NCBI RefSeq assembly: GCF_014636935.1
Contig: NZ_BMES01000001.1
Span: 1,369,782 to 1,433,781, forward strand
Reading direction: 5' to 3'
Length of the DNA stretch: 64,000 nt
Origin: Alsobacter metallidurans
GTDB taxonomy: Bacteria > Pseudomonadota > Alphaproteobacteria > Rhizobiales > Beijerinckiaceae
The notes beneath the pieces were generated by a model. The model did no database searches and was not told where the DNA came from. It saw only the letters and a program-made list of their open reading frames with translations. The position numbers were made by a program, and so were the translations under genes. Shown piece after piece: positions 34,794 to 44,198 of this stretch; the stretch's first letter is position 1; each line of letters opens with the position of its first letter.

Positions 34794-35210
34794 TCAGCGC
34801 TTGCGGCGCTGCTGGCCAAGGCCCATCTTCTTGGCGAGGTTGGACCGCGCGGCCGCGTAGTTGGGGGCCACCATCGGATAGTCGAAGGGGAGGTTCCACT
34901 TCTCGCGGTAATCCTCGGGCGTCATGCTGTACTGCGTGCGCAGGTGGCGCTTCAGCGACTTGAATTTCTTGCCGTCTTCCAGGCAGACGATGTAGTCGGG
35001 CGTGATCGACTTCTTGACGTTCACGGCGGGCTTGGGCGCCTCGACGGGCATCTCGGGCGCAACCGTCCCAACCCTGCCGAGCGCCGCGTGGACCATGCCG
35101 ATCAGGCCAGGGAGATCCGTCACCGAAACAGCGTTGTTGCTCACATAGGCGGCGACGATGTCAGCCGCGAGTTCGATATGACGGTTCTGATGCTCGTTGC
35201 TGTCCAACAT
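34794..35210 (-). CDS. mucR: MucR/Ros family transcriptional regulator
   Basis: A 138-residue H-NS-like global regulator. The N-terminal part ([18 protein letters not shown]) is the oligomerisation domain. The C-terminal zinc-finger region is [20 protein letters not shown], followed by [19 protein letters not shown], the family signature. The finger has Cys and Asp at the first two ligand positions and His at the third, but Gln where Ros has the second His, so zinc binding may be weak or absent, as in other Cys-poor members. The start at 35210 fits the family. Confidence 0.93.
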   Translation of the reverse strand: MLDSNEHQNRHIELAADIVAAYVSNNAVSVTDLPGLIGMVHAALGRVGTVAPEMPVEAPKPAVNVKKSITPDYIVCLEDGKKFKSLKRHLRTQYSMTPEDYREKWNLPFDYPMVAPNYAAARSNLAKKMGLGQQRRKR

Positions 35211-35628
35211 GTCGCTCTCTCTTCCCCACTGCGCTTCCCGGGGTCGGCAATTCGCCGCTCCCTGGTTTCTCGGGCGCCGGTCCGGCGCCATTGCCCCACG
35301 AAAACCGGAGTTCTTGTCAGTATCGGCCAGCGTCGAACGACCCCGGCGTCTAAACTGGAGCCGTAAAGGCTGCGTGGTTCTCTTGATTATCGTCTATGTC
35401 AGACTCAAAGGTTGTGCAATACAGAAATCAAAGTTCTTTGTTGGGTTGTCTTGGCGGATGATGCGATTTGTCCCTGTTCGCGGGACCGCCGCATAGTCGT
35501 ATGATCAAGCAACGAGAGCGCCGGCCAATAGGGACCGCGCCCTGCCAAGGTGGCCCGGCGATTGCCGATCCAACACGGATCCTTCGCGCCGCCCGCCCGC
35601 CGCCCGTTTCGAGAACGAAAGCGAAATC
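35211..35628. other. Intergenic region upstream of mucR and ptrB
   Basis: A 418-base gap between divergent genes. About 35375-35470 is clearly AT-richer than its surroundings, with several short T/A-rich tracts (AATACAGAAATCAAAGTTC), the kind of DNA MucR proteins prefer, so it may hold the mucR and ptrB promoters and an autoregulatory site. No gene or repeat of families A-D was seen. Confidence 0.4.
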
Positions 35629-37779
35629 ATGGATCCGGAAGACTTGGACTTGAACGACAACCGCGCGGGCGCGCCCCGACCGTTCCCGGCCGCGCCCCGC
35701 GCCGAGCGCCGGGCGCAATCGCGCACCTGGCATGGGCGCACCGTGACGGACCCCTACGGCTGGCTCAAGGCCGAGAACTGGCAGGACGTGCTGCGCGAGC
35801 CCGCTTTGCTGCCCGCCGACATTCGCGCCCACCTGGAAGCCGAGAACAGCTTCGGGGCGGCCGTGCTGGCCGGGGTTCGCGACCTGCAGGACGCCATCAC
35901 GGCCGAGATGCGCGCGCGCATCAAGGAGGACGATTCGTCTGTGCCGGCGCCCGACGGCCCCTTCGCGTACCTGACCCGCTACCGGGCCGGCGATCAGCAC
36001 CCGCTGGTGTGTCGCAGGCCCCGCGACGGCGGCCCAGAGACCATCATGCTGGACGGCCAGAAGCTGGCGGAGGGCAAGCCGTTTTTTCATCTCGGCCGCC
36101 GCCCCCACACGGACGACCACGCCCTGCTGGCCTGGAGCAGCGACGACACGGGGTCGGAATTCTATACGATCCGCATTCGCGATCCGCTGACCGGCGAGGA
36201 CCTTCCCGACCTCATCGAGGGCGCCACCGGCGAAGTGGTGTGGGACGCGGCCGGCGCGAGTTTCCTCTACGTGAAGCTCGACGCCAACCACCGGCCGCGG
36301 CAGGTGTTCCGGCACGTGCTGGGCCGGCGGGTGGAAGACGACGCGCTGGTCTATGAGGAGCAGGCGGACGGCTGGTTCGTCGACATCGACGAAAGCCGCT
36401 CGGGCCGCTTCGCGTTTATCCAGATCAGCGATCACGAGACCACCGAGGTGCACGCGCTGGAGCGCGCCGACCTGTCGGCCGCACCCCGTTTGCTGAACAA
36501 GCGCGAGCACGAGCTGCGCTACGAAGTCGACCACTTCGGCGACCGCTTCGTGCTCCTCACCAACGCTGACGGGGCCGAGGACTTCAAGATCGTCACCGCG
36601 CCCATCGACGCGCCGCAGAAGGAGAACTGGACCGACCTCGTGCCGCACCGGCCCGGGACCATGATCCTGACGGTCGCGCCGTATCGCGACTTCCTGGTGC
36701 GCATGGAGCGGCAGGACGCCAATCCGCGCATCGTGGTGCGCGACGCCGCCGGGGCCGAGCACGCCATCGCGTTCGACGAGGAAGCCTATGCGCTGCGTCT
36801 CGCGCCCGGCTTCGAGTTCGACAGCCCGGTCGTCCGATTCGTGTATTCGTCCATGACCACCCCGGCCGAGACGTACGACTACGACATGGCCGCGCGGTCC
36901 CGCACGCTCTTGAAGCGGCAGGAAGTGCCCTCCGGCCACGACCGCGACGCCTATGTGACGCGCCGCCTGTTCGCGACCGCGCCGGACGGCGAGCGCGTGC
37001 CAATTTCGCTGCTGCACCGGGCCGACCTGGCGCTGGACGGCGCGGCGCCGTGCCTGCTCTACGGCTACGGGGCCTATGGGCACGCGATCTCGTCCGACTT
37101 CGACACCGAGTGCCTGTCGCTGGTGGACCGCGGCTTCGTTTACGCGGTGGCGCATGTGCGCGGCGGAACCGAGAAGGGCTGGCGCTGGTACACGGAAGGC
37201 AAGCGCGAAAAGAAGCCGAACACCTTCACGGACTTCATCGCGGCCGGGCGGGCGCTGTGCGAAGCCGGCTACACGGCCCCGGGCCGCATCGCCGCGCAGG
37301 GGCGCAGCGCCGGCGGCATGCTGATGGGGGCGATCGCCAACAGCGCGCCGGAGCTGTTCGCCGCCGTGCTGGCCGAGGTGCCCTTCGTGGACGTGCTCAC
37401 CACCATGCTGGACGCGGACCTGCCGCTGACGCCGCCCGAATGGCCCGAATGGGGCAACCCGATCGAGAGCGCCGAGGCGTTCGACGCCATCCTGGCCTAT
37501 TCGCCCGTGGACCAGGTGAGCGCGCAGCGCTACCCCGCCATCCTGGCGATCGGCGGCCTGACGGACCCGCGCGTGACCTATTGGGAGCCTGCCAAATGGG
37601 TGGCGCGCCTGCGCGAGCACGCCCTGCCGGGGAGCGGCCCCGTGGTGCTGCGCATCGACATGGATTCAGGCCACGGCGGCGCTTCGGGCCGGTTCGACCG
37701 GCTCAAGGAAGTCGCGCAAAGCTACGCCTTCGCGGTGGGCGCGGTCGAAGGACGCCTGCCGAAGCCCGCGGAGGCGTAA
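35629..37779 (+). CDS. ptrB: Oligopeptidase B (S9A serine peptidase)
   Basis: A 716-residue cytoplasmic peptidase that cuts short peptides after Arg or Lys. The N-terminal propeller covers roughly residues 80-420. The catalytic domain carries the nucleophile Ser560 in GRSAGGMLMG, an Asp in GLTDPRVTYWEP, and the His in DSGHGGASGRF. RGGTEKGWRWYTEGKREKK is the conserved oligopeptidase B segment. Length is normal. A TTCG-loop terminator follows directly. Confidence 0.93.
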   Translation: MDPEDLDLNDNRAGAPRPFPAAPRAERRAQSRTWHGRTVTDPYGWLKAENWQDVLREPALLPADIRAHLEAENSFGAAVLAGVRDLQDAITAEMRARIKEDDSSVPAPDGPFAYLTRYRAGDQHPLVCRRPRDGGPETIMLDGQKLAEGKPFFHLGRRPHTDDHALLAWSSDDTGSEFYTIRIRDPLTGEDLPDLIEGATGEVVWDAAGASFLYVKLDANHRPRQVFRHVLGRRVEDDALVYEEQADGWFVDIDESRSGRFAFIQISDHETTEVHALERADLSAAPRLLNKREHELRYEVDHFGDRFVLLTNADGAEDFKIVTAPIDAPQKENWTDLVPHRPGTMILTVAPYRDFLVRMERQDANPRIVVRDAAGAEHAIAFDEEAYALRLAPGFEFDSPVVRFVYSSMTTPAETYDYDMAARSRTLLKRQEVPSGHDRDAYVTRRLFATAPDGERVPISLLHRADLALDGAAPCLLYGYGAYGHAISSDFDTECLSLVDRGFVYAVAHVRGGTEKGWRWYTEGKREKKPNTFTDFIAAGRALCEAGYTAPGRIAAQGRSAGGMLMGAIANSAPELFAAVLAEVPFVDVLTTMLDADLPLTPPEWPEWGNPIESAEAFDAILAYSPVDQVSAQRYPAILAIGGLTDPRVTYWEPAKWVARLREHALPGSGPVVLRIDMDSGHGGASGRFDRLKEVAQSYAFAVGAVEGRLPKPAEA

Positions 37780-37783
37780 GAGG

Positions 37784-37801
37784 ACGGCGCTTCGGCGCCG
37801 T
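37784..37801. terminator. Terminator with TTCG tetraloop between convergent genes
   Basis: ACGGCGC-TTCG-GCGCCGT is a perfect 7-base stem with the extra-stable TTCG loop. It lies between the stop of ptrB and the stop of the convergent membrane protein gene and can serve both. Confidence 0.7.
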
Positions 37802-38635
37802 TCAGGACGCGGCCGGGGAGGCCTTGTCGGGCTCGGCGGCGTCGTTGGCGGCGTCCGCGACGGCCTGCTGGCCGGACGCGGGCGCGATGAGCTCGCCGCC
37901 TTCGCCGGTTTCCACGAAACGGCGCAGCTCCGACATGGAGGCGAAGCGGTAGCGCCCCTTCTCCATCTCGGCCTCGATGCCGCCGTCCGAATACATGAAG
38001 TACTGGACGCCGCCGGACGTGTAGGTGGCCACCACGGTGGGCGGACCGGCCGGCGCGGCGGGCTCGGGAGCGGATTCGGTCTCAGGCTCGGGCTTGGCAT
38101 CCGGCGTCGCCGCCTCGGGCTCGGCCGCTTCCGGCTCGGGTTCCGGACGCGCGGGAGCGGGTTCCTCGGCGCGGGCTTCCTCCGGGGAGGCCGGCGCGGG
38201 AGCGTCTTCGGCGCGCGCTTCCTGCACGGACACGGCCGAAGGCGGCTCGGCGCCCTCTGCGATGCTGCGCTCGAACTCACCGGGCTCGATCGGCGCCGGC
38301 TGACGCGGCGGGGCGGGTTCGTCGGAGGGCTGCGGGGCCAGCGCGAAGGCGGGCGCGGCGGCCGTCTCGACCGGGGAGGGCGCGCGGGCCGGCGCGGGCG
38401 GCGCCTTGGCGGGCTCGAGGTCGTCGCCGATCTCGGTGAGCGCGAGGCGGATCTTCTTCAGCTCGCGCAGCGCCGCCGCCAGCCCCAGCGTGACAAAGCC
38501 GGCCGCGAACAATGTCGCGCCCATGTGCAGCCACGCGGCGCCGCTCTCGGCCCGGATGTTGTCGGCCCCATAGAGTCCGACGGCGCCGCCGGCGAGGATC
38601 AGCAGGATGGCGAACAGGTACAAAACAACGGCCAT
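37802..38635 (-). CDS. Membrane protein with long Pro/Ala/Glu-rich linker
   Basis: A 277-residue protein of unknown function. Two N-terminal membrane helices (AVVLYLFAILLILAGGAVGL and HMGATLFAAGFVTLGLAAAL), then about 150 residues of acidic Pro/Ala/Glu low complexity. A small C-terminal globular segment (GVQYFMYSDGGIEAEM and RFASMSELRRFVE) resembles the short C-terminal domain seen in other rhizobial membrane proteins. ATG at 38635 begins MAVVLYLF. Divergent from sodB. Confidence 0.7.
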   Translation of the reverse strand: MAVVLYLFAILLILAGGAVGLYGADNIRAESGAAWLHMGATLFAAGFVTLGLAAALRELKKIRLALTEIGDDLEPAKAPPAPARAPSPVETAAAPAFALAPQPSDEPAPPRQPAPIEPGEFERSIAEGAEPPSAVSVQEARAEDAPAPASPEEARAEEPAPARPEPEPEAAEPEAATPDAKPEPETESAPEPAAPAGPPTVVATYTSGGVQYFMYSDGGIEAEMEKGRYRFASMSELRRFVETGEGGELIAPASGQQAVADAANDAAEPDKASPAAS

Positions 38636-38899
38636 GGCGCATCCGGCGGGGGGAACGGGCTTCAAACGATCGTGGCGTGACAGTCGTCAACGGGCCCATC
38701 CGTGTCAACCGCGCGGCCCCGATCGGGCGGCCCCGGGCTGTTGAAGGTTTGCGGCCGCGCCCCACCTTCAGGCTGTCGGGGCGATTTCCGCCGCCGACCC
38801 GGCTTCCCAGCGAGGCGGAAACAGTTTTAAGGTCCCGGCCTCTCGGCGCGCCCCCCAGCGCGCTCCCCGCTCGGGACGAAACTACGAGGAGATTGCGCC

Positions 38900-39499
38900 A
38901 TGTCTTTCAGCTTGCCCGAACTTCCCTACTCCCATGACGCGCTGCAGCCCTACATGTCGAAGGAGACGCTGGAGTACCATCACGACAAGCATCACCTCGC
39001 TTACGTGAACAACGGCAACAACCTGCTGAAGGGCACCGAGTGGGAGGGCAAGTCCCTCGAGGAGATCGTGAAGGGCTCCTTTGGCAAGAACGCCGGCCTC
39101 TTCAACAACGCCGGCCAGCACTACAACCACCTGCATTTCTGGCAGTGGATGAAGCCCAACGGCGGCGGCGCCATCCCGGGTTCGGTCGAAAAGGCGCTGG
39201 TGGACGGCTTCGGCTCGGTGGACAAGGCCAAGGAGGAGTTCATCCAGGCCGGCGTGACGCAGTTCGGCTCCGGCTGGGCCTGGTTCGCCGTGAAGGACGG
39301 CAAGGTCGTGGTGATGAAGACCCCCAACGGCGAGAGCCCGCTGGTGCGCGGCGCGAGCCCGATCCTGGGCGTCGACGTGTGGGAGCACTCCTACTACATC
39401 GACTACCGCAACCGCCGCCCCGACTACCTCAAGGCCTTCGTCGACAACCTGGTCAACTGGGAACACGTCGAGAAGATGTACACGGAAGCCGCCAAGTAA
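38900..39499 (+). CDS. sodB: Superoxide dismutase, Fe type
   Basis: A 199-residue cytoplasmic enzyme that removes superoxide. Metal ligands are His27 (LEYHHDKHH), His77 (YNHLHFW), Asp159 and His163 (DVWEHSYYIDYRNRRPDYL). Gln73, four residues before the second His, is the iron-type second-sphere residue; Mn enzymes carry it elsewhere. Length is normal. AGGAG precedes the ATG, and a rho-independent terminator follows. Confidence 0.95.
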   Translation: MSFSLPELPYSHDALQPYMSKETLEYHHDKHHLAYVNNGNNLLKGTEWEGKSLEEIVKGSFGKNAGLFNNAGQHYNHLHFWQWMKPNGGGAIPGSVEKALVDGFGSVDKAKEEFIQAGVTQFGSGWAWFAVKDGKVVVMKTPNGESPLVRGASPILGVDVWEHSYYIDYRNRRPDYLKAFVDNLVNWEHVEKMYTEAAK

Positions 39500-39521
39500 G
39501 GCTCCTTCTCACGCACGACCG

Positions 39522-39545
39522 AACGGGGCCCCAGGGCCCCGTTTT
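39522..39545 (+). terminator. Rho-independent terminator of sodB
   Basis: AACGGGGCC and GGCCCCGTT form a 9-base stem with a 4-base loop, followed by a T-run (GTTTTG). It lies between the convergent sodB and chemoreceptor genes. Confidence 0.85.
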
Positions 39546-39549
39546 GCGT

Positions 39550-41208
39550 TCAGGCCCGCGACACGGAGTTCAGGAACCGGTCCACGGTGTCGTGCAGGCG
39601 CTTGGACTGCTCGGCCACGTCCATTGCCGACTGGTTGACCTGCGCGGCGGACTGGTCGGTCTCGCCCACCACGGCGTCGAGCTCGCGCATGTCGGAGGCG
39701 GCGCTCTCGGTGCCCTCGGCGGCGCGCGACACGCCGGTGGCGATCTGGCTCGTCGCCGCCGCTTGCTGCTCCACCGCATGCGCGATGCCGCTGGTGAAGC
39801 CCTCGACCTCGTGCATCAGCTGCGAGATCGCCTCGATGGCGTCCACGGCCGACGCGGTCGCGCCCTGGATGGCGCCGACCTGCTCGGCGATGCGCTCGGT
39901 GGCGCGGGCGGTCTGGCCGGCGAGATTCTTCACCTCGGAGGCCACCACCGCGAAGCCCTTGCCGGACTCGCCGGCGCGCGCCGCCTCGATGGTGGCGTTC
40001 AGCGCCAGGAGGTTGGTCTGGGCTGCGATGGCCTGGATGAGGCTCACGACCTCGCCGATGTCCTGCGCCTTGCCGGCGAGGCTCTGCACGGTGGACGTGG
40101 TGGCGCGCGTGGTGCTGGAGGCGTCCACCACGACGCGGCGCGCCTTGCTCACCTGCGATTCGATCTCGGTGATCGCCGACGAAAGCTCGTCCGACGCCTT
40201 GGAGACATGCCGCACGCTCTCGGAGGCGTCGCGGCTGGCGCGTGCCGCCGTTTTGGCGCGCTTGGCCGATTCGGCCGCGATGCCCGTCATGGTGCGGGCC
40301 GCGAAGGTCATCTGCTCGCTGTTGGCCGCGACGCTGGAGAGCGCCTCGCGCACGGCCGAGCGGAATTCGGCCACCAGCGCGTCGACGCGCTGCTGCCGGC
40401 TCTGCTGGCTGGAGCGGTCGGCCTCGCTGCTTTCCTGCAGGCGGGCGCGCTCGATGGACTGGTTGCGCAGCACCTGGATGGCGCGCGCCATGGATCCGAT
40501 CTCGTCGGCCCGGTCCACGCCCGGCACCGCGGTGGAGAGGTCGCCGGCCGCGAGCTGGTGCGTGGCGGCCGAAAGCGCGCCCAGCGGCCCGGTCGTCTGG
40601 CGGATGCTGACCAGCAGCGCGCCCCAGATCACCAGCGCGCTCAGCGCCCCGATCGCGGCCGCGATGGCGAGCAGCCGCATGAACATGGCCTCGATCCGCT
40701 CCGTGCCGAACTGGATCACCAGCGCGGCGCGAGACGGGGTTCCGGGCAGCATCACGCCGACCAGGGTGGCGTTGACGTCCCCGCCATGGATTTCGCCGCC
40801 CGGATTGGCGGCGGCTTCGCGCACCAGCGTCCCGATCGCGCCGTCGCTCCAGCCGGACGCCGCACGGGCGATCGTGACGCGGCCGAGCACCCCGCCTTGC
40901 GTGTCTACCACCATGGCGATGCGCACGTCGGGATCGGCCTTCACGGCGTCCAGCGCCGCCCCGAGGTCGTCGCCGCGCGCCAGCGCAACCCGCAGCGAAG
41001 GCGCCACGGCGCGCACCAGCGAGATGTTCTTGGAGTCGAATCCACCCCGGATAGCGTCACGCCCCAGAATGCTGGCTCCGGCGACGCATAGCGCGATGAT
41101 CAGGACGCTCACCGTCGCGACAGCGACGATGACCGAACGATGAAATGTGCGCCGTTCGCCCTGCTGCACGGTGTGAACTCTCACGGGATCTTTCGTCACC
41201 GTAAGCAC
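39550..41208 (-). CDS. Methyl-accepting chemotaxis protein
   Basis: A 552-residue chemoreceptor. Membrane helix 1 at about residues 24-48 ([20 protein letters not shown]), a periplasmic sensor of about 140 residues, and helix 2 near 190-212 ([20 protein letters not shown]). A HAMP linker follows, then a long coiled signalling domain with the hairpin tip [20 protein letters not shown] then [19 protein letters not shown] start. No other che genes adjoin; the ligand is unknown. Confidence 0.92.
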   Translation of the reverse strand: MLTVTKDPVRVHTVQQGERRTFHRSVIVAVATVSVLIIALCVAGASILGRDAIRGGFDSKNISLVRAVAPSLRVALARGDDLGAALDAVKADPDVRIAMVVDTQGGVLGRVTIARAASGWSDGAIGTLVREAAANPGGEIHGGDVNATLVGVMLPGTPSRAALVIQFGTERIEAMFMRLLAIAAAIGALSALVIWGALLVSIRQTTGPLGALSAATHQLAAGDLSTAVPGVDRADEIGSMARAIQVLRNQSIERARLQESSEADRSSQQSRQQRVDALVAEFRSAVREALSSVAANSEQMTFAARTMTGIAAESAKRAKTAARASRDASESVRHVSKASDELSSAITEIESQVSKARRVVVDASSTTRATTSTVQSLAGKAQDIGEVVSLIQAIAAQTNLLALNATIEAARAGESGKGFAVVASEVKNLAGQTARATERIAEQVGAIQGATASAVDAIEAISQLMHEVEGFTSGIAHAVEQQAAATSQIATGVSRAAEGTESAASDMRELDAVVGETDQSAAQVNQSAMDVAEQSKRLHDTVDRFLNSVSRA

Positions 41209-41247
41209 CCCCCGTAAAAGGCGGGTTAAGTTCCACCCAGCGATTGG

Positions 41248-42129
41248 TCACGGTTGTGCTGTGAGTTGTGTCAGGCGACGTAGTTCGAATGGGTTATTGG
41301 CCAGATGTACTGCGAAGTCTTCGCTTGCGAGATAGCAATGTTCAACGGCCCGGCATTCCGTCACGGGGTCGAGCGCGGCGAGTTCCGCGTCCGGAAATCC
41401 GGGATGGCACATCACCAGATGCGCCGGGCCGGGCGCCTGGAGGAACCGGTCGAAGTCGATCGCGTAATCGCGCTTCGGGTCGAAAGCGCTGACGCCCGAG
41501 AAGCCTTGGTTGTGCGGCAGTCCGGCGCGGTCGAGCCGCCGTCCCCAGCCGATCGCCAAGGCGGCGATCACGGTCGCCTTCACGGGCGCGACGCCCCGCG
41601 CCAGGATGGCGCCTGGCGTGTCGAAGGGATCGCGCAGCACGGGCTTGGGTTCGCCGGCCCAGCGCAGCGCCACCGCGTCGAGCAGCGCGCCGCGCACGCC
41701 CGGCAGCACATGGACATGCTGGTGGCCATCGATGTAGTCGGGCAGCCGCCCATAATGCAGCGCGAAGGCGTCGATCTGGCGCAGAATCTCGTCCCGGATT
41801 TCCACGCCGTCCAACCGAGCCGAAAAGGCGAGCGTCGCCAGCTGGTTGAACGCAGGCAATGAATCAGAACCGCAAAGCCGCCGCATGGGGCCGAGCGGCC
41901 GCCCGAGCGTCATGTTAAGGTGCAGCCCCATGTCGATCCGCCCCTCGTGCTCCCGGAGCGCCTTTGCGGCTTCGGGCCAGGCAGGTCGGTTCGTCATGGC
42001 TCCGGTGCCGGAGATCCGGCCCGCGGTCGCCAGCTCCAGAATGGCCCGGCTGACGCCGTCCGTGAGGGCGTAATCATCCGCCACGAGCGCGAAAGCGGAG
42101 GGGCGGGCGGAGGAGCGATAGGACGACAT
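41248..42129 (-). CDS. ChbG/YdjC family carbohydrate deacetylase
   Basis: A 293-residue metal-dependent deacetylase of the YdjC family. Metal and catalytic residues are in FALVADDYALTDGVSR, GLHLNMTLGRPL and DGHQHVHVLPG, with a later MCHPGFPD. Such enzymes remove acetyl groups from N-acetylated sugars, including diacetylchitobiose and hopanoid precursors. The ATG at 42129 (MSSYRSSARP) is preferred; the longer open frame runs into a family A repeat. Neighbours give no hint of substrate. Confidence 0.88.
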   Translation of the reverse strand: MSSYRSSARPSAFALVADDYALTDGVSRAILELATAGRISGTGAMTNRPAWPEAAKALREHEGRIDMGLHLNMTLGRPLGPMRRLCGSDSLPAFNQLATLAFSARLDGVEIRDEILRQIDAFALHYGRLPDYIDGHQHVHVLPGVRGALLDAVALRWAGEPKPVLRDPFDTPGAILARGVAPVKATVIAALAIGWGRRLDRAGLPHNQGFSGVSAFDPKRDYAIDFDRFLQAPGPAHLVMCHPGFPDAELAALDPVTECRAVEHCYLASEDFAVHLANNPFELRRLTQLTAQP

Positions 42130-42163
42130 GGCGGTGGGATAGCACAAGTCCAACGACCTCGCC

Positions 42164-42277
42164 GTCATTGCGAGGAGCGAAGCGACGAAGCAATCCAGGC
42201 GCCGGGCGAAAAGTGCAAAGCCCAGCCTTGGGGCCCCACGCCCAGCGCCTGGATTGCTTCGCTGCGCTCGCAATGAC
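42164..42277. repeat. Interspersed palindromic repeat, family A (long form)
   Basis: GTCATTGCGAGGAGCGAAGC to GCTGCGCTCGCAATGAC, with inner arms GAAGCAATCCAGGCGC and GCGCCTGGATTGCTTC. The centre is longer than in the other copies. It lies between the DUF2336 and YdjC genes. Confidence 0.85.
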
Positions 42278-42336
42278 GGGAGGGGAACAGCGGTCGCGGC
42301 TGACGACCCGATGGAACGCCGAGGGCGCGGACGCCC

Positions 42337-43446
42337 TTAGCTGACGCGGCGCTGACCGGGCAGGGCGGGGGCGGCGGCCGCGGCCGGCGTGGCCGGTTGA
42401 CGGGGGCGCTCGGCGGCGTCGCCGCGGGGTGGGTAGGCGGCCGTGCGGGTTTTGGAGGGCTGGAGGCCCAGCATGGCTGAGACCAGGCGTTCGGCGGCGC
42501 CGGGCGAGACGCGGCGGGTGAGCTCCACCAGCGCCTGGACGCGCTCGGTGGAGTGGCCCACCAGCGGATCGCGGAACATGAAGATGCGGGTGCAGACCTC
42601 GTCCGGCACGCCAAGCGCCACGAGGGCGAGGCCGAGCGCCTCGCCGCTGCGGTCGGCCAGCAGCATGCGGACTTTTTGCGGGCTGGCGCCCAGCGCGAGG
42701 CCGAGCACCTGCGCGAAGGTGGCACCGTCGTCATAAAGCGCGGCGGTTTCCAGCGAATGGACCACCTCGTCGGACGGGGCGGTACGGCGGCGCGGCGACA
42801 GGCTCGCGGCGCGCTCGGCGTCCTCGATGATCTGGCGTCGGGCGACCTTGTCGGCCGCCAGAAACAGCACGCCGCGGTCCGCGCCCGAAAGGTCGCCGCG
42901 CGCCAGCAGGGCGGCGCCGAGGGCTTCCTCGTCGCGGGCGCGCTCCAGCAGCACGTCCAGGATGTCGGCCGGGAGGCGAAGCGCGGTGTTGGCCGCCAGC
43001 GTGACGTCGATCAGCGGATCGCACCGGTCCAGCAGCAGCCGAACGAGATCGGGATCGAGATGGGCGCGCGCCGCCACGGCGGCCGCCATCACGCGGTCGC
43101 CAACCGCCGCATAGGTGATCTGGGTGTGGGCCGGCATCCAGCGCGCGTCAGCGAGGAGGATGCGCGACGCGTCGTCGTTGCGCGCCAGAATGGCGTTGCC
43201 GACCTCGACGGGGGTGCCCGGGTAGCCGGCGAGCTTGCAAGCCACAACCAGGGCGGTGTCGAGATCCACCTGGCCGGCCAGCGTGCCGCCGATCTCGCAG
43301 AACTGCGCCGCCTCGTCGCTCGAATGCACCGGCACCGAGATGTAGAGATCGGTGAGCACCCGAAGCAGCACGGGCTTCATGTCGAGCCCTTCCTCGCGCG
43401 CGATCGCGAGCAGACCGTGCAGCTCGGGCGGTGTGATGCTGGACAT
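42337..43446 (-). CDS. DUF2336 domain protein
   Basis: A 369-residue, mostly helical cytoplasmic protein. The repeated LLARGDLS, LADARWMPA and ALARNDDASRILL-type segments fit DUF2336, a HEAT-like helical repeat family of alphaproteobacteria. The C-terminus is a Pro/Ala-rich tail. ATG at 43446 (MSSITPPEL) is chosen; a start nine codons earlier is possible. Function unknown. Confidence 0.8.
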   Translation of the reverse strand: MSSITPPELHGLLAIAREEGLDMKPVLLRVLTDLYISVPVHSSDEAAQFCEIGGTLAGQVDLDTALVVACKLAGYPGTPVEVGNAILARNDDASRILLADARWMPAHTQITYAAVGDRVMAAAVAARAHLDPDLVRLLLDRCDPLIDVTLAANTALRLPADILDVLLERARDEEALGAALLARGDLSGADRGVLFLAADKVARRQIIEDAERAASLSPRRRTAPSDEVVHSLETAALYDDGATFAQVLGLALGASPQKVRMLLADRSGEALGLALVALGVPDEVCTRIFMFRDPLVGHSTERVQALVELTRRVSPGAAERLVSAMLGLQPSKTRTAAYPPRGDAAERPRQPATPAAAAAPALPGQRRVS

Positions 43447-43669
43447 GCGGGAACGCCTGAGAACGGAGGGCAACCGCGGCAGGCTAGGGCCGTCATCCTT
43501 AGCGGCGGGTTAATGCAACGGCCGAGCTTTGGTCGGTCCGCGTGCCAAAAAGCACATACTCGACGGCTAAGATGACGTTGACTGGCCTCAAGGTAAGACT
43601 CCGTTAACCAAGAGAAGCTTTTCTCACCCATGCCGCAATCGGCGGTTGGAGAGCGATAGGAGGAGTGTG

Positions 43670-43858
43670 ATGGGTCGCGTCCTGCATTTCCAAGCTCCCG
43701 CCCGCCCGGCGCAGGAAGCCACGGAGAACCGGACTGGCGCCATGTGCCAGATCCTTTTCTTCACCGGCGTGCGCTATGAGCGCCACGCCGAGCCCCAGCA
43801 CGACCCGCAGCAGCCGGACGCCACCACCCGCCGCCGCACGCGCCGCCGCAGCGCCTGA
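43670..43858 (+). CDS. Small conserved protein with CQILFFTGVRYER motif
   Basis: A 62-residue basic protein. A strong AGGAGGAG ribosome site 5 bases before the ATG shows it is expressed. The centre (MCQILFFTGVRYER) looks like a short conserved strand-turn motif, and the tail is Arg-rich (TTRRRTRRRSA), perhaps nucleic-acid binding. I know no assigned function. The stop is 4 bases before an ATG that opens the long reading frame of the next gene. Confidence 0.7.
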   Translation: MGRVLHFQAPARPAQEATENRTGAMCQILFFTGVRYERHAEPQHDPQQPDATTRRRTRRRSA

Positions 43859-43995
43859 CCGTATGGACCGCGATCCGCGTCCGGCGCCCGCAGCGGCGCC
43901 GCCTGCCGAAACGCGGGCCCTGTCTGGATCGAGCAATTCCCCGGCTTTTGCTGCCCCTTCTCTATTCCCTCTCGCCTCGAGCGGGACGGTCGCCG

Positions 43996-44180
43996 GACTG
44001 CCCACCCTCCCTTTGAGGGGGAGGGTCGCCGCGCAGCGGCGGGGTGGGGTGGAGCCGGGCGAAGGGCTCGGCGCTTTCGGTTCACCTTCCCTTTCATCCT
44101 CCTCCACTGCGCCAGTCCCCGGCTTCACCCCACCCCGCCGGGCTTCGCCCGTCGACCCTCTCCCTCAAGAGGAGGGTGGG
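43996..44180. repeat. Interspersed palindromic repeat, family D
   Basis: CCCACCCTCCCTTTGAGGGG, GGGTCGCCGCGCAGCGGCGG, and on the far side CACCCCGCCGGGCTTCGCCC and CCCTCAAGAGGAGGGTGGG form a large two-armed palindrome. Similar elements occur near 45.0, 60.77 and 62.0 kb. This copy is in frame with the following lipoprotein gene and has no stop codon in that frame. Confidence 0.75.
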
Positions 44181-44198
44181 CGCCGCGGCCGGTCCTGG

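Noticed and set aside
35428-37620. A 730-codon minus-strand frame opposite ptrB, and similar long frames opposite the chemoreceptor (39040-41091) and PBP1A (46585-48642)
   Set aside because: Each is antisense to a gene with intact catalytic or signalling motifs and has the composition of a GC shadow.
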